Shown: positions 15,354 through 23,536 of the stretch, in pieces
Numbering within the stretch: the stretch's first letter is position 1
How the letters are laid out: every line of letters starts with the position of its first letter
DNA from: Bacteroidales bacterium UBA1714
GTDB lineage: Bacteria > Bacteroidota > Bacteroidia > Bacteroidales > Paludibacteraceae
Length of the DNA stretch: 28,486 bases
Assembly (NCBI GenBank): GCA_002317295.1
Contig: DCIY01000019.1
Location: forward strand, 1 to 28,486
Direction of reading: 5' to 3'
The notes under the pieces: generated by a model
What the model saw: the letters and a program-made list of their open reading frames with translations, nothing else
The model's database searches: none
What the model was told of the DNA's origin: nothing
Position numbers and translations under genes: made by a program

Positions 15354-16174
15354 CGGATATGCTGTAGGATATCGAATAAATGTTCTTTGGAAGAATAGTT
15401 AATCACAATCTTATCGTCGGTGATTCTCACCTTTGTTCCCAGCGTCTTTCCCAGTTTAACCTGTTCCATCAGATAAGGAGCAGTGGGAGATTTTTTCTTG
15501 ATTACCTGGGGTTTGGTGTCGCTAACCAATTCCTCTACGCGTCGAACGGACAATCCTTCGCGGATGATACGCTGGTATAGAGCCAATTGTTCTTCCGTCG
15601 ATTTGCTGCCAAGGATGGCGCGTGCATGCCCCATATCGAGTTTTTTCTCCTTGATACCCAATTGAATCTCTGCGGGAAGTTTGAGTAAGCGCAGGTAGTT
15701 AGCCACGGTGGTCCGTTTTTTTCCGACGCGCTCGGACATACGTTCCTGCGTCAGATTGTAGTCGTCCATGAGTCGTTGGTAAGCCAAGGCTATTTCTATG
15801 GCATCCAGGTCTTCCCGTTGGATATTCTCAATCAGGGCCCATTCCATCACCTGTTCATCGCGGGCAGTGCGAATGTATGCGGGTATGGATTGCAAACCGG
15901 CCATTTTCGCTGCGCGATAGCGGCGTTCGCCTGCAATAATGAGATAGGTGCCGTCTTCGTTCTTACGAAGGGTAATGGGAGAAATGACTCCGTGTTCGCG
16001 AATTGAGTCACTCAGTTCTTCCAATGCTTCGGCATCAAAGGTATGACGTGGCTGATCGGGGTTTGCGGAAATCATACTCAGTTCCACTTCACTGATGGAA
16101 GACCCTCCATCGGTAGAGATATGGGTGTCTATTAAGGCATCTAATCCTCTGCCTAATCCTGTCATTTTTTTCAT
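15350..16174 (-). CDS. parB: chromosome partitioning protein ParB
   Basis: This 274-residue protein has the standard ParB layout. It starts with GLGRGLDALI. The N-terminal CTP-binding domain contains NPDQPRHTF and the arginine-rich box GERRYRA at 82-88. A central helix-turn-helix (TQERMSERVGKKRTTVANYLRLLKLP) recognises parS, and a short C-terminal dimerisation domain ends the protein. ParB loads on parS near the origin and spreads as a CTP-dependent clamp. The gene is 11 nt downstream of parA. I did not find a clear parS palindrome by reading the window. Confidence 0.95.
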   Translation of the reverse strand: MKKMTGLGRGLDALIDTHISTDGGSSISEVELSMISANPDQPRHTFDAEALEELSDSIREHGVISPITLRKNEDGTYLIIAGERRYRAAKMAGLQSIPAYIRTARDEQVMEWALIENIQREDLDAIEIALAYQRLMDDYNLTQERMSERVGKKRTTVANYLRLLKLPAEIQLGIKEKKLDMGHARAILGSKSTEEQLALYQRIIREGLSVRRVEELVSDTKPQVIKKKSPTAPYLMEQVKLGKTLGTKVRITDDKIVINYSSKEHLFDILQHIR

Positions 16175-16185
16175 ATATTTGGTTA

Positions 16186-16950
16186 TTAGTTGTTACGCAG
16201 TAGTATTTCCTGAGCCAAACTTTTGTAGTTTTGTGCCCCTTTGGATGTAGCATCATATTCCATCACGCACATACCATGGCTGGGTGCTTCGCTCAAACGC
16301 ACATTACGGGAGATGACGGTATTGAATACCAGGTCGCCAAAGTGACGCTTGACTTCCTCATACACCTGATTACTCAGGCGTAAACGGTTGTCATACATGG
16401 TGAGCAGAAATCCTTCGATTTGTAAGTTCGGATTGAGTTTTTGCTTAATAATCTTGATGGTATTGAGCAATTTGGCAATTCCTTCCAGGGCAAAGAACTC
16501 GCACTGAACAGGAATGATGACGCTATCACTGGCCGTGAGGGCATTGACGGTAATCAGTCCCAACGAGGGAGAGCAATCAATGAAGATATAATCATACTCA
16601 TCTCGTATGGGTTCCAGCAGCGTTTTAAGAATACGCTCCCGTTTTTCCAAATTCAACATCTCTATTTCGGCTCCCACCAGGTCTATGTGGCTGGGAATCA
16701 GATGCAGGTTTTCTACATGGGTGGCTACGACGGCGGAGTGGGGATCTATCTGGTTGACCAAGCACTCGTAGATCGTGTTGCTTAGTGTTCGGATATCCAC
16801 TCCCAAACCGGATGATGCATTGGCTTGCGGGTCGGCGTCAATGAGCAATACGCGCATACCTGTTTGGGCAAGTGCGGCTGACAGATTGATGGCGGTTGTG
16901 GTTTTGCCAACACCACCTTTTTGATTGGCTAAAGATATTATTTTACTCAT
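16186..16950 (-). CDS. parA: chromosome partitioning ATPase ParA/Soj
   Basis: This 254-residue protein is of the small chromosomal ParA type, with no N-terminal DNA-binding extension. The deviant Walker A motif KGGVGKTT is at 11-18 with its signature lysine, followed by LIDADPQANASSGLG (Walker A' aspartate) and YIFIDCSPSLG (Walker B). It acts with ParB in segregation of origin regions on the nucleoid. It lies 19 nt after the outer-membrane protein gene, with no visible promoter in that gap, so it may depend on transcription from upstream. Confidence 0.96.
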   Translation of the reverse strand: MSKIISLANQKGGVGKTTTAINLSAALAQTGMRVLLIDADPQANASSGLGVDIRTLSNTIYECLVNQIDPHSAVVATHVENLHLIPSHIDLVGAEIEMLNLEKRERILKTLLEPIRDEYDYIFIDCSPSLGLITVNALTASDSVIIPVQCEFFALEGIAKLLNTIKIIKQKLNPNLQIEGFLLTMYDNRLRLSNQVYEEVKRHFGDLVFNTVISRNVRLSEAPSHGMCVMEYDATSKGAQNYKSLAQEILLRNN

Positions 16951-16969
16951 AAATGATAGTATTTTTCTA

Positions 16970-17677
16970 TTACTGTTGGTTTTTGGGTTTACATTCCGGA
17001 ATCGGAATCAGGTAAGCCAGATTGACACTCAGGTTCATGGCGTGTGACTGGGAGAAATACGCGGTTTTGGAGTGAGAGAAAGTGTCTCCCAGACTGAAAT
17101 TAAACCGAGCCTCCAGTTGGAATATGCCTGCTTTTGGATGACGGTAGTAACATCCCAAACCGCCGGCTATGCCCCAATCAAACGGATTATCAATGGGTTC
17201 GTATTGAGGATGATCTTTGGCCAGCGTGTTTTGGGTACCTGATCCCATATCATCATGAATGCAGTAGCCGATTTGCGGTCCCAGGTTAAAGAATCCTCTA
17301 AAGGATGGTGAACCAAAATAGATATGGGACAGGAAAGGCAATTCAATATAATCCAAACGGCGGGTATAATGTACGGTATATGCGGATGTTTCTGCGTTTT
17401 CTCGCCACCCTTTTTGCATATAGTTGAGTTCCAGTTGCAGTCCACAGCACTTATGTCCGGAGTAGCGGAAAACCAAACCACCGTTGGCGCCCAGTAAGAC
17501 GGTATTGTGTATTTCTTCCGTTCCTGATACGCGGGGATTCCACAGGCACATCGATCCCAGGGCTCCTCCATGGATGCCCAAATAAATCTCAGGCGTCCGT
17601 AACCTGGGTTGGGCTACGGCGCTCAGACGGATGCATAGGAGCATGGTCACGATGGCTATGGAGCGGGAAAATCTCAT
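16970..17677 (-). CDS. outer-membrane beta-barrel protein, PorT-like
   Basis: This 235-residue protein has a signal peptide ending near VAQ (residue 22). It is followed by alternating hydrophobic beta strands typical of small outer-membrane barrels (GGLVFRYSG, LQLELNYMQKGW, YIELPFLSHIYF, GFFNLGPQIGYCI, GIAGGLGCYYRH, FQLEARFNFSLGDTF, MNLSVNLAYLIPI). It resembles the Bacteroidota family often called PorT-like or OMP_b-brl. PorT itself helps type IX secretion, but I cannot show that this protein is the PorT orthologue. Its start overlaps the LysM gene stop by 4 nt. Confidence 0.75.
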   Translation of the reverse strand: MRFSRSIAIVTMLLCIRLSAVAQPRLRTPEIYLGIHGGALGSMCLWNPRVSGTEEIHNTVLLGANGGLVFRYSGHKCCGLQLELNYMQKGWRENAETSAYTVHYTRRLDYIELPFLSHIYFGSPSFRGFFNLGPQIGYCIHDDMGSGTQNTLAKDHPQYEPIDNPFDWGIAGGLGCYYRHPKAGIFQLEARFNFSLGDTFSHSKTAYFSQSHAMNLSVNLAYLIPIPECKPKNQQ

Positions 17678-19056
17678 TGGTGAATGATGTGAATGTGTTG
17701 ATTCATATATCCTCCATTTTCACTCACGCGAGTAAAGTGAATATTGGATTGCAGTCCCTGATAAGTGGAATCGATACGAGTGCTATCCTGAAGGTGTTGA
17801 ATGGCATATCCCATCAAGTCATATCCCAATTGATCAAACCGCGGTTGGGTAGAAGCCAGGTGATGATGGAAATATCGATCAAACAGTTCGTTATACATTT
17901 GTGTCTGTTCTGGTGAAGCCGGTGTAAACATGGTAGAATAAATTTGTGGCATGACCATATTCTCTTTTTGCCATGAATAGTGCGAATAGAGGGTGATTCG
18001 GTAGGTCCCCACCAAGGGTTGCAAATGAGGCAAAAGGGGTTGAATACCCGTATAACGCTCGGTGTTGAAGATCATGATGTTCTCCACACTATCGTTGAGC
18101 ACCTGTTGCAACGAGTCTGTCAATATCGTATGCAGGGTGGTCATTTGGCAATCCACATTACGGTCTGCCAATGCCTGACGCAGGTGTTGAATACTGAGTG
18201 GGATATTTTCCGGTTCCGACTCGATGACAATACATCTTACTCCCGGTTGAATGGCGGCTATCGAATCTGCCAATATTTCCGCTTCCACCTGTTCAGATGC
18301 ATTAAACTGCCACAACATGGGATTGTCTTCTATTCCGGGCACATGGTTTTGGAAAGGAATGAGCATGGGTATCTGGTGCTCCTGAGCCCATGTACTCACA
18401 GTGGCTACCTGAGGAGCGTAAGCAGGTCCGATCAGCATCCCCAGGTGGGACAACATGGTATCTTCCAAAATCTGCATCAATCGTGCATCATTTTTTTCGA
18501 TGTCATAGGTATACACTTCAATGGATTGTCCTTGTGCCTGAGCCTGGTAGACGGCCAACAGGCTTCCGGCATAGAAATCGTAGAAACGGTCCATGTTTTT
18601 GTCGCGTTCCAAAGCATTGGCATATAAGGGTAACAACAATCCGATTCGAATCACATTGCTGTCATTGAAAACAGGACCGGCATGATTGCTTATGGTGTCC
18701 TCCTGCGCGAGCGCGCTTTGAACTAAGGTCAAAATGGCATTGTCGGTAGGTTGTTGCTCGGTAGGTTGTTGTTCACGAGGTTGTTGTTCACGAGGTTGTT
18801 GCGTTACGGGAATCAGAATCGTTTCTCCAAAGCGCAGGCCGCGGGATTCCAATTGGGGATTCCAGGCAATAATATCACTTTGTGATACTCCAAAATTGAC
18901 GCTGATGCGGTATAAGCCGATGCTTTTCTCCACTGGATAACGGTATACAGCTGTTCCCCTAATGGTATCTATCGGGTAAGGCTGGTATTGTGCTTGGAGC
19001 AACATGCTCAGCGTAAGCAGTGTCCCCAGTAAAACAAAATGTTTCATTTTCATCAT
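17674..19056 (-). CDS. LysM plus type-1 periplasmic-binding-fold protein
   Basis: The protein has 460 residues from the ATG at 19056, which overlaps the upstream TGA as ATGA. I prefer this to the ATG at 19086. A signal peptide ends near LLQAQ. A LysM-like module follows at about 37-85 (YPVEKSIGLYRISVNFGVSQSDIIAWNP, then GETILIPV). A repeat linker, QQPRE-QQPRE-QQPTE-QQPTD, comes next. The rest, from about residue 135, has the type-1 periplasmic-binding layout, with IRIGLLLPLYAN, FYDFYAGSLLAVYQAQ and GMLIGPAYAPQVATVS. No transport partner is nearby. A cell-wall sensor or an activator similar in fold to LpoA is possible, but this is inference. Confidence 0.75.
   Translation of the reverse strand: MMKMKHFVLLGTLLTLSMLLQAQYQPYPIDTIRGTAVYRYPVEKSIGLYRISVNFGVSQSDIIAWNPQLESRGLRFGETILIPVTQQPREQQPREQQPTEQQPTDNAILTLVQSALAQEDTISNHAGPVFNDSNVIRIGLLLPLYANALERDKNMDRFYDFYAGSLLAVYQAQAQGQSIEVYTYDIEKNDARLMQILEDTMLSHLGMLIGPAYAPQVATVSTWAQEHQIPMLIPFQNHVPGIEDNPMLWQFNASEQVEAEILADSIAAIQPGVRCIVIESEPENIPLSIQHLRQALADRNVDCQMTTLHTILTDSLQQVLNDSVENIMIFNTERYTGIQPLLPHLQPLVGTYRITLYSHYSWQKENMVMPQIYSTMFTPASPEQTQMYNELFDRYFHHHLASTQPRFDQLGYDLMGYAIQHLQDSTRIDSTYQGLQSNIHFTRVSENGGYMNQHIHIIHQ
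18745..18804 (-). repeat. 15-bp tandem repeat coding a QQPxE linker
   Basis: Four units of 15 bp (18745, 18760, 18775, 18790) share the core AGGTTGTTG on the plus strand. On the minus strand they encode QQPRE, QQPRE, QQPTE and QQPTD between the LysM and binding-fold domains. The copy number could change by slippage without shifting the frame. Confidence 0.8.
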
Positions 19057-20663
19057 AACGTATATTTCTTTTTTCGTATTCCCCATTGTATCAGTCCAAT
19101 CATGGCTAACAGAATCAGAGGAAGTGCGATACTGATTATCTGGATACTCAGTCGATACTGATGGGATCGTTGATCGTTGATGAGTCGCAACGGAAAGGAT
19201 TTGGCTCTCAAAGCAATGAGACCGGACTCATCGCTGAGATAAAGGACTGCATGGATGAGGAAATCCCGGTTCCCAAATTGCGTTTGAGTATATCGGTCAT
19301 ATCCTACGGGCAATGCATGACCCTGACTCCAATCGTTACGGGCAATGCTGCTTCCCGCCACAAATATCTGTCGCGTTTCTTTGCTCTGCCGAAGGGCAGG
19401 TTGTGAGGAAACGATTCCTTGTGGAGCCATCAGGTGAGCATATAGCGAGGTAAAACTCCCTTCTACCAGCATCGCAGCCGGCAGGAACTGATAGTGGTAT
19501 TCGTCCTGTTGAATATGAATATCACTCAGATCCACTTCACCCGGTGTTCCTGTGATACGCGAAGCAGAGGAGGTCGCCAGCAGGATTTCTTTGCTCAGTC
19601 CATCTTCTCCCCCGACCATGTCCAAGGCTGACATCATTTCTGAACGGACTTGCATCACGTTACGGGTGATGGGTGAGACTTGACTGGTCAGTAGCAAGGG
19701 AGCATAGGTCCATGGAATAGGTTGATAATTTTCCTGACCATTTTGACCCATATCCACCGGGATGCGGAGGCATTGCAGATCTTGAATGAGCACCGGATTG
19801 AGTCTTACTCCATACCTAAACCATAAGTCGGTGAGGTTGAGGTCCAACGGAATAACCGGCGTTTTGCCTTCGTCAGAAAGCATCTCTGAAGAGAATCTTA
19901 CGCCATCGACCAGCCACAATAACCGGCCTCCCTGCATCAGATATTGGTCCAGGATATACTTGTCCCGATCACTGAATGGGCGTTGTGGACCAGCAATAAT
20001 GACCACTTTGTAGTGATCCAATATACCCACTTCATTGCCTAATTCTCCACGATCGATTTGGAAATAGTGTGCCAATTGCTGACTCATATCCCATACATCG
20101 TGTTCATTCCATTCTCCATGTCCCTCCAGAAAAGCAATTTTTTCGACTTTTTCCTGAGTGAGCGAACCAATGGCTTCCGCGATGGCGTACTCCAGATTTT
20201 CAATGCTGCTGTTGAGATTTTCCTCACCGCTTTTACCTCGGTTGTTTTGTAGCAGTGAAACAATTCGGTGGCGACCCGCATAACTTAATCTCAGATAGGG
20301 ATAAACCTGCGTTTGAATGGTTTGTCCGTTTTGTGATCGTTCGTGAATCAGAGTAGGCGTCAGGCGATAGGAGTCTATCTTTTCCGGATCAGGATAAACG
20401 ATATTCACCTTACAGTCGTGTCCCAGTTCTTCCAGCATCTCGATGCTTGCCTTGCGCAAACGACTGAATCCTGAATTGAGTTTGCCGGTAAGGAGTACTT
20501 CTGCCGTAAGGGGTTGATCAAGGCTTTGTATCAGTTGACGGGTAGGTGCACTGAGGGTATAGCGTTGGTCCTGGGTCAGGTCCCAACGCAGCGTGCTCCA
20601 TTGCAGCGGAATATTCACCGCCAGCAGGAGTATCAATACCATCATCAGTGAGCGAATGCGCAT
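19053..20663 (-). CDS. GldG-like ABC-associated protein
   Basis: This 536-residue protein has one membrane helix at the N-terminus (about 5-22) and one near the C-terminus (about 508-530), with a large periplasmic region between them. RWDLTQDQRYTLSAPTRQLI is the typical GldG opening. KYILDQYLMQGGRLLWLVDGVRF and VVIIAGPQRPFSDRDKY are further family features. GldG normally works with the permease GldF and ATPase GldA in the gliding-motility ABC complex; in non-gliding Bacteroidales its role is unclear. No gldF or gldA gene lies next to it, where gldF is usually expected. It begins one base after the PPIase gene stop. Confidence 0.8.
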   Translation of the reverse strand: MRIRSLMMVLILLLAVNIPLQWSTLRWDLTQDQRYTLSAPTRQLIQSLDQPLTAEVLLTGKLNSGFSRLRKASIEMLEELGHDCKVNIVYPDPEKIDSYRLTPTLIHERSQNGQTIQTQVYPYLRLSYAGRHRIVSLLQNNRGKSGEENLNSSIENLEYAIAEAIGSLTQEKVEKIAFLEGHGEWNEHDVWDMSQQLAHYFQIDRGELGNEVGILDHYKVVIIAGPQRPFSDRDKYILDQYLMQGGRLLWLVDGVRFSSEMLSDEGKTPVIPLDLNLTDLWFRYGVRLNPVLIQDLQCLRIPVDMGQNGQENYQPIPWTYAPLLLTSQVSPITRNVMQVRSEMMSALDMVGGEDGLSKEILLATSSASRITGTPGEVDLSDIHIQQDEYHYQFLPAAMLVEGSFTSLYAHLMAPQGIVSSQPALRQSKETRQIFVAGSSIARNDWSQGHALPVGYDRYTQTQFGNRDFLIHAVLYLSDESGLIALRAKSFPLRLINDQRSHQYRLSIQIISIALPLILLAMIGLIQWGIRKKKYTL

Positions 20664-20664
20664 C

Positions 20665-22452
20665 CTATTTCAGTTGTGCCTTAATGTGTTCTACGACATC
20701 TTGGTTAATCACTACTGGATAGCGTTGACGCAACTGTTCTACCCATTGTCCTTCCAACAGATCCTGATAATCGCTGGTCACTTTGCCGCGCTCATCGGTA
20801 TAGGCCTCCGGATTCTTGAGCAGTTTGCCTACGGTCAGGGCAACCGGTAGTTCCATGCGGTTGACAAATCCGTGATTTTCCACCTTGAATATATCGCGAT
20901 CCACCAGTTTGTTTTGACCTTTTTTCCACAGACCTTTTTCTACTCGAACGAGTTTGAGGCTGTCCTGGTTGATTCGGTGGTTGATATAACTCTCGATGGA
21001 ATCCGGGTTTGCGTTGCGCACAATCGATTTTGCCTGAGCAGCTACAGCTTCATCTTTGGCATAGATGACATAACCCTTGAATCGAGGTTCATCCCACTTA
21101 TAGTTTTTCTTATTTTTCTTAAAGAATGCTTCCAAACCTGCGTTATCGTTGCTTGCCTTGTCCCAAACATTCTTTAAACTGGTGTCGAACAGCAGGATAC
21201 CATCATGATACTCCTGTACCAGATGTTTCAGTTCCGCATATTTAGCTTCCAAATGAGCATCTGCATAAGCGCGAACATCTGCTTCGGACATCGTATCCGG
21301 CAACTGATATTCAGCGCGTGCCTTGCGGATAAAACTTTTATTGGCTTCCTGTATGCGTTCATCGCGTTGTACGCTTTTGAGCACTTGGGCACGGATGCTG
21401 TCCAGGGGTTGAATACCACGTCGACTGTAAAATTTGATAATATGCCAGCCATAGCGACTCTGAATAGGTTCGCTGATACTCCCTTCCTCAGTCATGGCAA
21501 AGGCTGCATCTTCAAATGGTTTGACCATCATGCCACGGGAGAACCAGTTCAAGTCACCGCCTCGGATAGCCGAACCTTTGTCTTCGGACAAAGCCTTCGC
21601 GGTCTCTTCAAAATTGGCTCCATTTTGGAGCAGGGCATAAATGCTGTCTATCACTGCCTTTTTTTCAATGTTTATCAGCGAATCATTATGAGGAACCATT
21701 TGCATGATATGAGCCACATGAATTTCCTCCATAGGTTGCTCTTCTTCTACCCAAGCGATATGAAAACCATAAGGACTGCGGAAAATGGGCGTTACCTCAC
21801 CAACTGGGGTGTTGTAAACGGCATCCTCAAAGCAGTAAACAAAACGGAATGGTGTAATAAAACCTATTTCGCCTCCCAGTTCCTTTGCTGTAGGATCCAT
21901 GGAGGTCTCTTTTGCTACCTGTTTGAAGTCTTCTTTCTCATAGACCACCTTGGCCTTTTTGCCTTTACCAATGGTTTTAGGCAGACCTGTGGTGACGCGT
22001 TGGCGAATCTGCTCAATCATTGCACGAGCGGCTTGTTCCACAGAGTCTGAACTGCCGGGGGCACATTCGATGGCTATATGGGCAGCACGACGAGGAAAGG
22101 CCATACGATGGTAACTTAAGGCGACCAAACTGTCAATGGCATCATTATCCTGCATATATTTAGGAGTTGCCTGAGCACGATAACCCTTAAACTCCTTAAT
22201 AAAAGCGGCTGTTGTATCAATGCCTTCTTCCTGCGCCTGGCGCACTTTGAGACGGAACTTGATAAACAGGTCTAAATACTCGTCCACGGTTTTTTGTTCA
22301 GCCACCGCTTCCTGATTGTTCTTTTGATAGATGTACATAAATTCTGATGCCATAACATCTTTGCCGCCTACGGTCATCAGTACTTCATCTTGTTGGGCTT
22401 GCATCGACAATGCCATCATCAGACTGGCGATGCAGATCATCATTTTTTTCAT
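20665..22452 (-). CDS. periplasmic peptidylprolyl isomerase, SurA/PpiC-like
   Basis: This 595-residue protein has a signal peptide (MKKMMICIASLMMALSMQAQ) and a SurA-like N-terminal helical segment. Two parvulin rotamase domains follow. Domain 1 spans about 115-240 and includes AAHIAIECAPG and GGEIGFITPFRFV, ending at SPYGFHIAWVEE. Domain 2 spans about 245-360 and includes VAHIMQMVPHND and GGDLNWFSRGMMVKPFEDAAF, ending at SRYGWHIIKF. A C-terminal segment of about 230 residues has no obvious domain. Such proteins chaperone outer-membrane proteins in the periplasm, which fits the nearby barrel gene. The gene sits 8 nt after the nrnA-like gene. Confidence 0.9.
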   Translation of the reverse strand: MKKMMICIASLMMALSMQAQQDEVLMTVGGKDVMASEFMYIYQKNNQEAVAEQKTVDEYLDLFIKFRLKVRQAQEEGIDTTAAFIKEFKGYRAQATPKYMQDNDAIDSLVALSYHRMAFPRRAAHIAIECAPGSSDSVEQAARAMIEQIRQRVTTGLPKTIGKGKKAKVVYEKEDFKQVAKETSMDPTAKELGGEIGFITPFRFVYCFEDAVYNTPVGEVTPIFRSPYGFHIAWVEEEQPMEEIHVAHIMQMVPHNDSLINIEKKAVIDSIYALLQNGANFEETAKALSEDKGSAIRGGDLNWFSRGMMVKPFEDAAFAMTEEGSISEPIQSRYGWHIIKFYSRRGIQPLDSIRAQVLKSVQRDERIQEANKSFIRKARAEYQLPDTMSEADVRAYADAHLEAKYAELKHLVQEYHDGILLFDTSLKNVWDKASNDNAGLEAFFKKNKKNYKWDEPRFKGYVIYAKDEAVAAQAKSIVRNANPDSIESYINHRINQDSLKLVRVEKGLWKKGQNKLVDRDIFKVENHGFVNRMELPVALTVGKLLKNPEAYTDERGKVTSDYQDLLEGQWVEQLRQRYPVVINQDVVEHIKAQLK

Positions 22453-22460
22453 ACGTTTGT

Positions 22461-23534
22461 TTATTTTTGAGTAAAATAGTTAGGATATGCTTCTATAAAC
22501 TTTTGTGCCGCTTCCGGCAGTGGCCCATAGTATTCGCCTCCGGCGGCATTCTTATGTCCGCCTCCATTAAAAATATCATGAGCCAGGAGGTTCACCGGTC
22601 GATCACCCTGACTGCGCAGGGAAATCTTAATTTTTATTTCACTGCCGCCAGCCAACGCTGCATCTGCAGGTCCTACCTTATCTTCCCGCATAAAACAGGA
22701 ATAATAGATATTCTTGATTTGTAAGGGCAGGTTGACAATGCCTTCGGCATCGCCGCTGCGGAAGTGGAACTTCTTGAGTTCCTTACTGTCCAAAAATATA
22801 AACGCCGTATGGTAGGCTGGGAATATTCGCATTTTTTGATACAAACAGTAACCCATCAGACGCATACGATCGGCTGAATAAGCATTGAACACCTGATTGT
22901 ATATGGCGTCCTTGTCGATACCGATGCGCACCAGATGGGCTATGATATCGTACATCTGAGCATGGTTGCTGTTAAAGGAAAAATTTCCGGTATCCGTCAT
23001 CATTCCGGTGTACAGGCAGGTAGCCGTTTCCATGTTCAGGTCTTGAGTGAAATGCAGATGCTCTTTGATTGCCATGATCAAATGATAAACCAATTCGCTG
23101 GCCGAAGGACTGTTCGGATCCGATATGGTCACCGTTGCAAAATCCATGGGTTGCAAATGGTGGTCTATCATCATCTTAGGTGTATGACTGAGATTCAGTA
23201 TCTGTTCTCCCAGACAACCGATTCGTTTAGGTTCATTAAAATCCGTACAAATAATCAAATCTGCCTGTTGCAGATATTGATTGGCCTGCTGGCTGTTGCC
23301 TTCATAATCCAGTACTTCGTCCGTTCCTGGCATCCAATGCAGAAAATCGGGAAACGGATTGGGTACAATCACCTGCACCTGGGTCTTACCCATTTGGCGC
23401 AGCCAGTGACTCATGCCCAGCGCGGACCCCATCGCATCTCCATCGGGAGACAGATGGGTCACAATGACCAAGCGTTGAGACTGCTCAATCAGTTGGGCCG
23501 ATTGTTGGATTTGTGGTTTTGTCAGTTGTGTCAT
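22461..23534 (-). CDS. DHH-family phosphoesterase, NrnA-like
   Basis: This 357-residue protein has the DHH/DHHA1 layout. The first metal motif is THLSPDGDAMGS, with H27, D31 and D33. CTDFNEP follows, then the name-giving D124-H125-H126 in MMIDHHLQP, and TGMMTDTGNFSF. The C-terminal DHHA1 domain ends with the substrate-binding GGGHKNAAGG. NrnA relatives degrade short oligoribonucleotides, and some hydrolyse pAp or cyclic dinucleotides. All core residues are present, so it should be active in the cytoplasm. It begins 2 nt after the TrpB2-like stop. Confidence 0.9.
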   Translation of the reverse strand: MTQLTKPQIQQSAQLIEQSQRLVIVTHLSPDGDAMGSALGMSHWLRQMGKTQVQVIVPNPFPDFLHWMPGTDEVLDYEGNSQQANQYLQQADLIICTDFNEPKRIGCLGEQILNLSHTPKMMIDHHLQPMDFATVTISDPNSPSASELVYHLIMAIKEHLHFTQDLNMETATCLYTGMMTDTGNFSFNSNHAQMYDIIAHLVRIGIDKDAIYNQVFNAYSADRMRLMGYCLYQKMRIFPAYHTAFIFLDSKELKKFHFRSGDAEGIVNLPLQIKNIYYSCFMREDKVGPADAALAGGSEIKIKISLRSQGDRPVNLLAHDIFNGGGHKNAAGGEYYGPLPEAAQKFIEAYPNYFTQK

Positions 23535-23536
23535 AC

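Noticed and set aside
15350..16950. parS site near parAB
   Set aside because: I looked for the TGTTTCACGTGAAACA-type palindrome and found no CACGTG-centred match by eye. A computed search is needed to be certain.
17980..18627. 215-codon plus-strand frame antisense to the LysM gene
   Set aside because: No domain, low-complexity composition and full overlap with a well-supported gene.
19057..19086. Start of the LysM protein at 19086
   Set aside because: It would place ten charged residues before the signal peptide. ATG 19056 overlaps the upstream TGA and opens directly onto the signal peptide.
21205..22050. 281-codon open frame on the plus strand within the PPIase gene
   Set aside because: It is antisense to a clear two-domain parvulin gene and shows no recognisable domain. 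It is a shadow frame.
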